Shown here piece by piece: positions 10,597 to 20,205 of a stretch of DNA of 64,000 bases. A program made the translations under genes and the position numbers. Positions within the stretch are counted from its first letter, which is position 1. Each line of letters starts with the position of its first letter. The notes below the pieces were generated by a model. That model was not told the origin of the DNA and did not search any database. It saw only the letters and a list, made by a program, of their open reading frames with translations. Source of the DNA: Dipteronia dyeriana (Eukaryota > Streptophyta > Magnoliopsida > Sapindales > Sapindaceae); NCBI GenBank assembly GCA_032871835.1, contig CM065296.1, positions 6,706,001-6,770,000 of the forward strand. Reading direction: 5' to 3'.

Positions 10597-11513
10597 ATCC
10601 ATTTCCAAGCGAAACATGATGCTTTTAAACTCCATTCTTGTCATTGAAATATTTGATTGTTGGGGTATTGATTTTATAGGTCCATTTCCACTGTCATTTG
10701 AATTTTTGTACATTTTAGTTGCTGTTGATTATGTATCAAAATGGGTTGAGGCAATTCCTTGTCGAAATAATGATCACAAAATAGTGATTAAGTTTTAAAG
10801 GAAAATCTTTTGAGTCGATTTGGAATCCCTTGAGCCATTATCAGTGATGGAGACAAACACTTATATAACAAACCTTTTGAGTCTTTAATGAAGAAATATG
10901 GAGTCACACACAAAATTGCCACACCATACCACCCTCAAACCAGTGGTCAAGTTGAATTAGCAAATATGGAGATAAAACATATCTTGCAAAAAACGGTTAA
11001 CCCTGATCGAAAAGAATGGTCTCTTAGACTAAATGATGCACTTTGGGCTTACCGCACTGCATTCAAAACATCTTTGGGTATGTCTCCTTATCTTTAGTTT
11101 ATGGAAAACCTTGCCACTTACTTGTTGAACTTGAGAAAAAAGCATATTGGGCCATTAAAGCTTTCAATTCTAACCTAAATGATGCTAGTGAATTTTGCAA
11201 GTTGTAAATAAATGAACTTGAAGAATTAAGAAATGATGCATATGAAAATGCAAAAATTCTTAAAGAAAAATCTAAAACCTTTCATGACAGACGAATTTTA
11301 AGAAGATCATTTGAAGTTGGTCAAAAGATTTTGCTTTATAATTTTCGACTTCATTTATTTCCTAGCAAATTGAAATCAAAATGGAGTGATCCATTTGTTT
11401 TGAAACACGTGTATCCATATGGTGCCCTTGACATTGAGAATCCTAGGAATGGTAATGTGTTTAAAGTAAATGGACAACGTGTGAAACCTTTCTTAGAAAA
11501 TACTGATTTTTAA
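10597..11513 (+). pseudogene. Ty3/gypsy integrase core and C-terminus (broken)
   Basis: The core DDE fold is visible as [20 protein letters not shown] (about 10662-10720) and [12 protein letters not shown], with a stop at 10796. After a frame change it continues as YHPQTSGQVELANMEIKHIL (about 10926-10985) and WSLRLNDALWAYRTAFKTSL. The GKPCHLPVELE-like block is degraded, with stops near 11097 and 11205. The polyprotein ends with [17 protein letters not shown] and a stop at 11511-11513. Confidence 0.9.
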
Positions 11514-11776
11514 AAAGACTCTGCCGTCCTTTTTGACCCTTGTTACAAAGGTGAGTAAACAAACCTTTTGCTTTTGACTTTATTTGTATTTGCAATTATT
11601 ATTTTTGTTTTTGTTCGCTTTTACGTTTTGAATTTTTGCAGGATTAATTTTTAGGTTCAATTTTTTATTGGTGTGTTTTGCTATATAACCCCGGTTAAGT
11701 GGCAGATAACGGTACTCCGTGACAATTCCATTCAGTTTAATTCAGTTTTCCAAATAATTGATCCCCAAAACAAGGC
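11514..11776 (+). promoter_or_regulatory. Spacer between pol and extra ORF, with a TATA-like site
   Basis: No coding signature is seen. CTATATAACC at about 11691-11700 resembles a plant TATA box about 80 bp before the ATG at 11777. It could serve an internal promoter for the extra ORF, but in AT-rich DNA this is weak evidence. Confidence 0.3.
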
Positions 11777-12400
11777 ATGGATGAAATTATCACAAACCTG
11801 CGAAAACATTTTCCATCGTTGCCCCAAAATGCTCTGAAAAAGGTTTACAAAGCACGTTCCGAAAGATTACGCTTACTGATGATAAACAAAATTCTTGTTG
11901 AAATTCGCTGGTTGATCGAAGCTAAGGTATGTCTAGCAGGTGAGTCTGTTGATTCATTTATATCTTACATGCCTGGTTTTGGAAGAAGTAACCTTGCAAA
12001 AAAAAAAACGAAGAGCTAAGAAGTTAGGGGTTACTTGTCACAAATGTGCACGTACAACTTGCAACACACATTGTCGTTCTTTAGGAATGGTGTCTAATAA
12101 TCGGGAAGATAAATTTTACTCATTAGGCATGGTTTGCGTACGGAGTCATTGGATAATATCCTAACGACTCTTGATGCACATCCTAGTGGATATGTGCAAA
12201 TGGAAATTGACCGATTATGGCCACAATTTCAAAAAGAACATGTATAATATAGTCTTGAGAATCTGACTTTAAAATACCCTGTTTGCAAATTTATAAGAAA
12301 ATTGGATGGGAAGCATATCCCCGACGCATATAGGGTGTTGAAGCCGTTTCTAGACGTAAAACCAGAGGAAGATGTGAGCCACAATCACAACTACCAGTAA
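11777..12400 (+). pseudogene. Unrecognised extra ORF carried between gypsy pol and LTR (Cys cluster)
   Basis: The first part (ATG 11777, stop 12019) begins MDEIITNLRKHFPSLPQNAL and is basic and helical. At the A-run 12000-12009 the frame shifts to a segment with the cluster CHKCARTTCNTHC (about 12033-12071), a possible zinc-binding fold. A third in-frame piece (12146-12400, one internal TAA) reads TTLDAHPSGYVQMEIDRLWP and ends KPFLDVKPEEDVSHN. All pieces are on the element's strand, and together would give roughly 200 residues. I do not recognise the family. It could be an accessory ORF of the retroelement or captured host sequence. Confidence 0.5.
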
Positions 12401-12639
12401 ATATCTTTTTGTTTTTATTATCTTTTTCCTTCCGCATTTAGTGTCTTCTGTAATGATTGTTGTTTACTTTTGATTTTTGAACCATTTGGATCTAATATCA
12501 TTGACAAATACGCCGCCCTATACATATACGTGTATCATTGTGTCACCTTTTCGGGACCTTTAAATACAAGCATTTGTTTTCCTTTTTTTGCTTCAAAGTA
12601 CTCATAAACATTCAAAAGAAAAATTTAGAGAGTGCATTA

Positions 12640-13278
12640 ATGGCGGCACCTTCAACTAAACGATTCACAAACATTTATGTGTTTGGTGGCACCAATTATG
12701 GGAAATACAGAGAGTTTGTTGATGCTGCAACTCATCTTGGTAAGGTTTTGGTTGAGCGAAAAATACACCTAGTGTGTGGAAGAGGTAACTTGGGATTAAT
12801 GAGGTGTGTTTCACGAGCTGTACGAGACGGAGGTAGTCAAGTTTTGGGTATTATCCCAAAAGCTATGGCAGCAACAGACAACATCGGAAAGATAAACGAC
12901 GAAGAGCTAGTTGTTTCAGATATGCCTGAAAGATTGACTGCTATGTTACATCATGCTGATGCATTTATAACTTTGCCAGGTGGTTTTGGAACCTTAGAAG
13001 AAATCTTTACGATGGTATCCTGGGTGTAACTACACATCCATGAGAAACCCATCGGTTTGTTGAATGTTAATAAATTTTATGATGGTTTGCTTTCATTTAT
13101 TGATCATGCTCAGAAAATTTATTACATTCCACCTTCAATCCGAAAAATCTTTATCTCTGCTTCAAGTCCTCATGAGCTGATTGACCAGTTACAAGCTTTC
13201 AATTATATGCCAGATCATTTAACCTCCGAAATTGATTGGTCCATTGATGAAGAGAACATGAACAAAGAATTGATCTGA
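12640..13278 (+). pseudogene. LOG: LOG-like cytokinin riboside 5'-monophosphate phosphoribohydrolase, in a gypsy element
   Basis: LOG enzymes release active cytokinin bases from their riboside monophosphates in the cytosol. The frame from ATG 12640 runs 212 codons to TGA at 13278, the usual LOG length, with one TAA at 13027-13029 where a Gln is usual (CAA to TAA). The catalytic signature PGGFGTLEE is intact (about 12976-13002). The first glycine-rich loop reads VCGRGNLGLM instead of the usual Y-G-G-G form, and DMPERLTAML replaces D-M-H-E-R. No introns are present, unlike plant LOG genes. It sits on the element's strand between pol and polypurine tract, so it appears to be carried by the retroelement. 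Inactive as it stands. Confidence 0.88.
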
Positions 13279-14512
13279 ATCTCATTTTGTGATTATCTTA
13301 TGGTTTTTATGTATTTTATTTTCCTTTATTTTGTATTTCTTTTATTGTTTTGTAAGATTTTGTCGTCTTTCAAGTTGTTCATGTGATATCTTCTAAACCT
13401 TAACTCTTTCTAAAGACATTGGGGATAATATCTCGTTCTGGTTGGGGGAAAGGGATAGTTGATTCAATAACTTTTTTTTTTATTTTTAAAAAAGCTAACT
13501 TCTGACCATTTTTTTTGTAAAGATGGCCGAGTAAGGAGATCTTTTAGATACTTCTAAGATGCATCTTTGTAGTTCTGATTTATTTTTTTTCCTCTCTTTT
13601 GACTATTCAAATTTATAAACTCTCCATTGTGATATCATTGATTAATCCATTTGTTCATTAAGTCATCTTGAGAATTTTTTCAAACCATTTTGGACACACA
13701 CACATTGACACGTGATTATGTGCAGTAAGTTGAGATTTTACGATATTTAGTTCTTAAACATCATTCATGGGTAACAACTAAAGGCAGTGGTCTTGTTTCA
13801 AAAAATATATAGTAATAATAATAATAATAAATTTGTGTGTTTTGACCAAAACTCTTACTTAGTAGCCGAACCTCATGCCTTAGTAAACATAGAGTGTTCA
13901 GGCAAAACGGTGGAGTCTGGATAAGAATAAAGTGCAGTTTCGTAGCCTCTTTAACTCGAGCAATTAAGTCCGAGGGGTGCTTTAACACCTAATGCCCTAA
14001 GACCAACTGGTTTGGGAGTCATTGACCCAAAGCTCATTACACGGGTTAAAAAGAAAGCTTAAGGGAATTGTACAAAAAAAAAACATCTGCAATCCGAGTA
14101 ATTAAGCCCGTAGGAGTGTTTTAACACTTAATGCCCTAAAGCCAACTGGTTTGGGAGTCATTGGCCTAAAGCTCGCTACATGGATTAAAGATGAAATGTT
14201 TGTTTCCAATTTTGTTACATTATAAAAAAACCAAAAAAAAGAAGAGAGAATAAAACTGCTGCCTAAGGAAAAAGCCCTGATGAGATTTCAGAATGAAAAT
14301 GTTGTTTGATTTCAATTGAATCTCACAGTTATCGTGTTGATCTTTATTGAGCACAAGAAAGTTTGATTTATAACTCGATTGATGACTGGTTGTCAAAGGG
14401 TGAGAAAAGAGGTATGAGAGAGTTTGTCTATTTGGTAGTTTAGAGATTTGAATTTGAGTTTTTACTATTTTCGCTTTAGTTGCTAGGGACTAGCAATAAG
14501 CTGGTTGGGGGG
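13279..14512 (+). other. Gypsy 3' untranslated region up to the polypurine tract
   Basis: No gene is seen. ACATTGGGGATAATATCTCG (13419-13438) followed by a GGTTGGGGGAAAGGG stretch is typical of Athila/Tat elements after the last ORF, as is TTGCTAGGGACTAGCAATAA (14480-14499). The tract GGTTGGGGGG (14503-14512) directly before the LTR is the likely polypurine tract for plus-strand priming. A TAA microsatellite lies at 13813-13829. Confidence 0.7.
13953..14190 (+). repeat. Two direct repeats of about 95 bp in the gypsy 3' region
   Basis: The segments at about 13953-14050 and 14094-14190 share GAG-AATTAAG, a TGCTTTAACACCTAATGCCC-like stretch, CCAACTGGTTTGGGAGTCAT and a CTCGCTACATGG-like end, with scattered substitutions. 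They are separated by about 45 bp that include a poly-A run. Confidence 0.8.
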
Positions 14513-14769
14513 TGTGGTTAAGTCTGGAAAGTGTATGTTTACTAAAGGATAATATTATCATTTTACACTTCCAATATGATAAATTCCCCAATTTAGACAT
14601 AATTTCATTCGCTTGCTTAAATAAATGTGTTGTGTAGTAATTAATGTATTTTTCTTTATATTTCAGAGGTGATTTGATTAATTCAGAATTATGAAGAAGT
14701 CTGATGGCAAAACAAATATCGTTTTCAAGTTTAGAACGTCAAAAACCTTAGGAAGGCCACGAAAGACAT

Positions 14770-15075
14770 TTTTGTAATTTTGACTATTCACTGTTCACAA
14801 TTGACTTTCACTGTTCCTGATGACGTGACACATTCTACGCGGCTGCCGAGAATCACATTCTAGAAGTCGGAGCATTGTTCATAGTTGACTTTCTAGAAGA
14901 TTATTGACCGATGACGTGGCACAATTCTATTGGTCTGAACTGCGAGTGCACCGTACACGCTGCTGTAGAGAATCACATTCTAGAAGCCGATGCATTATTC
15001 ACTATTGACTTTCACGGATGCGTTTACTGTTTACTGTCACCGTTCACTGTTCACTATTCACTGATGACGTGGCGA
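14770..15075 (+). promoter_or_regulatory. U3 repeats with ACGT-core elements
   Basis: GAGAATCACATTCTAGAAG recurs at 14848 and 14968 (120-bp spacing), each among CACTGTTCACTATTCACTG-like stretches. TGACGTG occurs at about 14821, 14912 and 15065. TGACGTGG is the core of plant bZIP (TGA/G-box-like) binding sites, so these may drive LTR transcription. Binding itself is inference. Confidence 0.5.
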
Positions 15076-15129
15076 AATCCGGACGCTCCATTCTAAATTC
15101 ATCCGATGGTCAATTTTCATCCTATTTTG

Positions 15130-15140
15130 TATAAATAGGG
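15130..15140 (+). promoter_or_regulatory. LTR TATA box
   Basis: TATAAATAGGG in a GC-richer stretch (GGGGGCCTCTCCCCCC follows) is a textbook plant TATA box, placed about mid-LTR as expected for the U3/R boundary. Transcription would start around 15160. Confidence 0.7.
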
Positions 15141-15329
15141 GGCCTCTCCCCCCTAATATACACATTCTGAATTCAAATCTGATATCAGATTTGTGAAATT
15201 CTCTCTATTTTGTTATCAAATTCTCAGTTTAAATAAAATAGCTATTTTCAAGTTAAATTATGTATGGCTAATGTTATATAACCGGGGCCAAAGATGATAC
15301 CGTTGGTATGGAAAATATGATCCAATTAT

Positions 15330-15630
15330 GGTGAGTTTATTATTTTTTTGCTTTCTCCCCTCTGAACTTTGTGGAGTTTTTGACTCACTGTTGTCAGACA
15401 GATATTGTCTAGTATAGTGAGTACTTTTACCCATATTTATCAGAGAGTGGTTTCTCCCCTCTGATCATTGTGGAGCTTTTGACTCATTGTAGACAGACAT
15501 ATATTGTCTAGCATAGTGAGTACTTTTACCCATATCTATCAGAGAGTGATTTATCCCCTCTGATCTTTGTGGAGTTTTGACTCACTGTAGACCAGTGGAT
15601 ACTTTTACCCACATCTATCAGGGAGTGGTC
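15330..15630 (+). repeat. 99-bp tandem repeat in the R/U5 part of the gypsy LTR
   Basis: TTTCTCCCCTCTGA-type anchors fall at 15352, 15451 and 15550, a 99-bp period. Each unit holds TTTGTGGAG, TTTTGACTCACTGT, the partial palindrome GACAGATATTGTC and TGAGTACTTTTACCCATAT. The third unit is shortened. Confidence 0.85.
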
Positions 15631-15904
15631 AGTGGAGTGGAATACCCTCCCATTAATCTAGATTAAATATTAGTAATTGGATCATAATCGAATTACCAAC
15701 AGTGGATTCCTTAGCCCCAGTTTTAATTTTAATTGATTTACATTTGATAACAAGCTTAGTAATTAAACTAGATAATTAATTCTATAAAGACAAGTGAACA
15801 ACCTCCCTGTGGTTCGACCCGGTCTTACCGGTTAATTTATTACTTTGACACTCTTATACTTGGGAGTAGGAACACCAATTCTTTAGGCCGTGTCATGAAC
15901 TGGA

Positions 15905-16700
15905 AAAAAAATTAGAAAATATTCTCGATCGTTTGAAACAAATTCTCGAAACTTAGAAAATATTCTCGATCCTTTGAAAAAGTTTTCGATCATTTGAAAA
16001 TAGTCTCGATCCTTTGAAAAACCTCTCGATTATTTGAAAAATCTTCTAGATCATTTTAAAAAATCTCGACCCTTTGAAAAACATTCTCGATCGTTAGACA
16101 AATATTCTCAATCGTTTGAAAAAATTCTCGATCCTTTGAAAATAGTCTCAATCCTTTGAAAAACCTCTCGATTCTTTGAAAAATCTACTTGATCATTTAA
16201 CAAAATCTCGACCTTTTGAAAAATATTCTCGATCGTTAGGAAAATATTCTCGATCGTTTGAAAAACTTCTCGATCCTTTGAAAATAGTCTCGATTCTTTG
16301 AAAAACCTCATGATTCTTTGAAAAATCTTCTCGATCATTTTAAAAAATCTCGACCCTTTGAAAAACATTCTTGATCATTAGAAAAATATTCTCGATCGTT
16401 TAAAAAAATTATCGATCCTTTGAAAATAGTCTCGATCCTTTGAAAATCCTCTCGATTCTTTGAAAAATCTTCTCGATCATTTAACAAAATCTCGACCCTT
16501 TGAAAAACATTCTAGATCGTTAGAAAAATATTCTCGATCGTTTGAAACAATTTCTTGATCCTTTTAAAATATTCTTGATGCTTTGAAAATGTTCTCGATC
16601 CTTTGAGAAATAATATCGATCGTATGATAAATTTCCTCGAATCTTTCTAAAAAGTTTCCTCGATTTTGTTGAAATATTCTCGATTTTGTTTTAAAAAAAA
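15905..16700. repeat. CTCGAT minisatellite with 142-bp higher-order period
   Basis: The array is built of roughly 18-bp units of the form TTCTCGATC-TTTGAAAAA. The variant TAGTCTCGAT (or TAGTCTCAAT) recurs at 16001, 16143, 16285 and 16427, exactly 142 bp apart each time, so blocks of eight variants were amplified as one unit. The array decays from about 16570 to 16700. Its ORFs (for example 16108-16368 minus) are repeat artefacts. Confidence 0.9.
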
Positions 16701-17127
16701 TAATCCTCGATACCCAGAATTTCATCTTCCTCATCACATATTCAACCTCATTTCAAACCCAAACCTAAACCACAACCATTCTCAACCCTAATCTACAATT
16801 TCAATCAACAAAACAAGTCTAAAATGCAATGATAAGTTATCAATAACAAATCGATAAACTGTACTTACCTCTGTCAATCGTGTGAAATCTACTGTATTCC
16901 CGTTTCAGTCAATTCGCCATCGATTTCCTTACAGTCGATTTCATTATCGTCGGTTTCTTTCTCACTCTTTCTTTTCTCAGACTAACAAAACAACAACTTT
17001 CTCTCTTTTTTAATTTTGTCGGGGTATTCTCGTCTCTTTATGTTAAATGATGTCTTTTAAACTTAAATTACTAAACTGATGATATTTGCACAACACCCCT
17101 CTTAAATAGTGTCATTATATATATATA
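16701..17127. repeat. Unclassified repeat end, shared in inverted form with 20463-20540
   Basis: No gene is seen. From 17040 to 17110 the segment GATGTCTTTTAAACTTAAAT...CTGATGATATTTGCACAACA is an approximate reverse complement of 20463-20540 and resembles 21245-21300 directly. It is probably the terminal part of a non-autonomous DNA element that may include the CTCGAT array. 16730-17000 is plain AT-rich sequence. Confidence 0.45.
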
Positions 17128-17536
17128 GTAATGCTACTACACATCTCACCTACAATTCTACCATTTTTATCCTAACACGCGTACGTGGCAGCTGAGGTGT
17201 CACTTGGTGAGTGGATAAACATTAATTGGTGAGTGAATACATGGAGTTCATTTTTGCTCACCCTCTTGAGGGTGGGTGAGCATTACCCCCCTCCCGCATG
17301 GATGACATGTGTCCATGGAGTGGGTAAATTTGTCATGGACAGATGTCATCCATGCCGGAGGGGGGTAATGCTCACCCCTCTCAAGGGGGTGAGCAAAAGT
17401 AATATCAATTTATCTCTCTTACCCATGTATTCACTCACAAATTAATGTTTGTCCACTCACCGAGTGACACCTCAACTGTCACATGTATTGGGATGAAAAT
17501 TGTGGAATTATAGGTGAAATGTTTATCATTATTCGT
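17128..17536. mobile_element. Foldback MITE with arms of nearly 200 bp
   Basis: The left arm (CATCTCACCTACAATTCTA, GTGTCACTTGGTGAGTGGAT, TGCTCACCCTC, GGATGACATGTGTCCATG) is repeated in reverse complement on the right (CATGGACAGATGTCATCC, CTCACCCCTCTCAAGG, CACTCACCGAGTGACACC, TTATAGGTGAAATG). The centre is near 17325. It is flanked by TA-rich DNA, so the target duplication is not clear. No coding capacity. Confidence 0.82.
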
Positions 17537-17629
17537 ATATATATATATAAAATAAATAAATAAATAAATATAATGGTGAACAACTCTTCATTGATGTTGT
17601 ATCATTAGTAATATGTGAGTTCTGATTAG

Positions 17630-18480
17630 GGCCGGCTATGGGGGCAACAAACCTAGCATTTTGTTGGGGCCCTCAATTGACCCAATCTACTTCTTCTTTT
17701 ATAAAATCAATGGCCGCAAGATCCAATCTATTTAAGTTTAAAAACGGCCCAATCTTAAACCCTTTTTTGCCTTTATTTACTTATTTTCTTTTTCAATCAA
17801 GACCTAATTAACTAGTTCAACTCAACAAAAATAAACTTCAAAGTCCCACTTGAATTGTGATTGTGAGACTACCCTATTTAAAACAAAAACAAACTAGTAA
17901 AATAATTAATAACAACACCACCTAATGACCTAAAGGCTAAACATCAAAAACAATTTTGATTACTTTAAGAAAACTCTCATTTGGCTCTGTAAACTTCTTT
18001 GGCTCTCTCTTATTGTCTTGAAACTCTCTGTCTTTATGGTTTTTGTACTCAATTACTTACTTTGAATCTTTTTAATATAAAAACATTAACATTTATTTCC
18101 CAAATACTTGGATAACTTATAAAATTTTAGTGACTATATCAGTTACATAGTTACTACTGAGAAAAAGCTTTGAAGTTGATTAAAAATTATCTTTAGTCAA
18201 CAATGTCACATTATAGGTTGAGTGAATTGCTTATGTTATCTATAGAAAAAAAGGTGTTAGCTAATCTTGATGATAGTAGTATAATTAGTAAATTTACACT
18301 TTATAAAGCAATAATAGAATTTTAAACAATGTTTTGTTGGCACGATATTTTTTTTTGTTTTAATTTTTATGGATTACATTGTATTTGGTAAATAAAGATT
18401 TTTTTTATATTAATGATAATAATTTTTATATGGACCCTATTTTTTGTTAATATCATTAAATGGATTAGGTTCCGAAATGT
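17630..18480 (+). mobile_element. Decayed hAT (zf-MYM-type) transposon remnant
   Basis: The left side has TTAGGGCCGGCTATGGGGGC and TTTTGTTGGGGCCCTC, a terminal sequence style seen in plant hAT elements. The right part holds a transposase C-terminus (18203-18325). Nothing between them is readable as protein. The right terminus is not visible. Confidence 0.5.
18203..18325 (+). pseudogene. hAT transposase C-terminal (dimerisation) fragment
   Basis: A 40-residue reading frame contains HYRLSELLMLSIEKKVL, then DDSSIISKF, and ends with TAA. The R-L-S-x-L-x-x-L-S-I-E pattern is the C-terminal end of plant hAT/zf-MYM-like transposases, which pair through this region. The rest of the protein is gone. 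Confidence 0.65.
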
Positions 18481-18525
18481 CTAAAGACTGCCTTAGTTAT
18501 GATATTCATAATTTCATTTCTACAC

Positions 18526-18585
18526 ATGGAGGATTTTGTTCCTAGCATTTTAATAATCTTCTACATTGTTGTTGTTACATCTAGT
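18526..18585 (+). pseudogene. Polygalacturonase exon 1, signal peptide part
   Basis: Twenty codons, MEDFVPSILIIFYIVVVTSS, form a hydrophobic secretion signal. They end exactly where a short LTR element begins (TG at 18586). Linking this to the rest of the gene across the element is inference, supported by orientation, the abrupt junction and the position expected for a polygalacturonase leader. Confidence 0.65.
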
Positions 18586-19946
18586 TGATATGAGTAGTTC
18601 ACATGTGAGCATGCAGATCGAATATGGATGATTAGGTCTTGCTTTTTCCATTTAATCATGCGCCATTTCAAGCACGATGTGAGGATGTTCCCTGTTATGT
18701 TGCTTTTCCCGTTCAATTAATGTTAGTAGGTACTTAAAATAAGTTAGTGCTATTAAATAGATGTTAGTGGTGTACCCCGTGTGTTAGTGTTGTTAGTGTT
18801 GTTGTTAGTGGTGTTAATGCCCTTTATATTTGGTATTATTGTTTTGTTTGTTAGCTTGTAATCAAAGCTATATATAGCCTGGAATAATTTGAAGAAGGAA
18901 TGAAAGCAAATTATCTCCCTCGTTTCCCTCTATTCAATTCTTCTCCCATTTCTCTCTAAATTCTTCTGTGTACTTTCCTTATTGGAAAAGTACATACCAA
19001 TTTGGTATTAGAGCTTAGTTCGGTTCTTTTGGACGCCGAATTCCATAACAACATTTACAAGATTCTAGCTCGACACGAGTCTTGATTCATTCAAATTAAC
19101 ACAACCCTTCAGAAAATTCTGAGTGAACTTCATTCTCTGCGTGTTGTCCACAAAGAGAGTTCATTTCAGAAAAACACCAATCCACCACCACTCATGCTCA
19201 CAACCATTCGTATCACTCCCACCAATCCACCACCACCAATGCTCACAACCACCATATCTCTTCCACCACCTCCCAACACAAGCTATTCTTTCCTAAACTT
19301 GCTAGAGCTGACCTCATTGGATGAATCTAAGGTGGAACCAATTTTTTACTTAAAAAATATCGCTCCTTCTCAACAGGTCCAACTGGCATCTTTCCATTTT
19401 GAAGGAATTATTGCTCTCAGATGGCATATTTGGTTAACCAAATTCAGAGATCCTCTTAGTTGGGGCGAATCCAACGGGTTCAATTTAGAACTTCCTGCCA
19501 ACTTATTCGGATTTTATCTTTACGGACAAGGATAATTTGGGGAGGATGGAATGATATGAGTAGTTCACATGCGAGCATGCAGATGGAATATGGATGATTA
19601 GGTCTTGCTTTTTCCATTTAATCATGCACGATGTGAAGATGTTCCCTGTTATGTTGCTTTTCCCATTCAGTTATTGTTGGTGGATCCTTAAAATAAGTTA
19701 GTGCTATTAAATAGATGTTAGTGGTGTACGCCGTGTGTTAGTGTTGTTGTTAGTTGTGTTAATGCCCTTAATATTTGGTATTATTGTTTTGTTTGTTAGC
19801 TTGTAATCAAAGTTATATATAGCGTGGAATTATTTGAAGAAGGAATGAATATTGAAGCAAATTATCTCCCTCGTTTCCCTCTATTAAATTCTTCTCCCAT
19901 TTCTCTCTATATTCTTCTATGTACTTTCCTTGATTGGAAAAGTACA
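18586..19946 (+). mobile_element. Short LTR element (TRIM-like or internally deleted gypsy)
   Basis: Two direct repeats, 18586-18994 and 19552-19946, both start TGATATGAGTAGTTCACATG and end GGAAAAGTACA. A PBS-like TTGGTATTAGAGC (19002-19014) follows the left LTR and GGGGAGGATGG precedes the right one. The 557-bp interior keeps only a piece of Gag. Flanks CTAGT and TAGCA share TAG only, so the target duplication is imperfect. It sits in polygalacturonase exon 1. Confidence 0.85.
19194..19535 (+). pseudogene. Gag remnant within the short LTR element
   Basis: A Pro-rich start is followed by VQLASFHFEGIIALRWHIWL and TKFRDPLSWGE, which resembles the retrotransposon Gag domain of Ty3/gypsy elements. 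The rest of gag and all of pol are missing, so the element cannot move by itself. Confidence 0.7.
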
Positions 19947-19955
19947 TAGCAATAG

Positions 19956-20087
19956 TTTAATGTGGTTGATTTTGCTGCGGTTGGAGATGGAAAAACTGAT
20001 GATTTTGCAGTAATTTTTTTTCCCACTTCTTCATGAGATTGGTTGATTTTGGTGCGGTTGGAGATGGCAAAACTGATGATTCTACAG
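19956..20087 (+). repeat. Tandem duplication of a polygalacturonase exon end
   Basis: Two copies, 77 bp apart (anchors 19964 and 20041), carry VDF(A/G)AVGDGKTDD plus the splice donor and start of intron (CAGTAATTTT...CCCACTTCTTCATGAGATTG). The first copy has N-terminal FNV and reads TDDFA; the second reads VDFGAVGDGKTDDST, closer to the family form. This is a local slippage-type duplication. Confidence 0.85.
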
Positions 20088-20205
20088 TAATTTTGTTTCC
20101 CACTTCTTCATGAGATTGATTTTGTTATATATATACATTTTCTATGATTTTATTGTTGATCAAATAGTTAATTGTTTGCTATTATGCAATGATATGCATG
20201 AGTAG

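Larger units (their letters stand above)
14513..15895 (+). repeat. 3' LTR of the Ty3/gypsy element
   Basis: It begins TGTGGTTAAG after the purine tract and ends near CCGTGTCA at 15895. The U5 sequence AACCTCCCTGTGGTTCGACC (15799-15818) and ACACCAATTCTTTAGG are typical ends of Athila/Tat LTRs. The 5' LTR is outside the window, so both boundaries are inferred and no target duplication can be checked. Length is about 1.38 kb. Confidence 0.75.

Noticed and set aside
12640..13278. LOG as a normal, active host gene
   Set aside because: No introns, an internal TAA, altered conserved residues and a position inside a retroelement argue against it.
16108..16368. Minus-strand ORF with repeated Phe/Lys/Ile peptides
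   Set aside because: It is a translation of the CTCGAT minisatellite.
15905..16700. Possible CRISPR-like regularly spaced repeats
   Set aside because: There are no unique spacers between units, the units are degenerate and tandem, and the DNA is plant nuclear.
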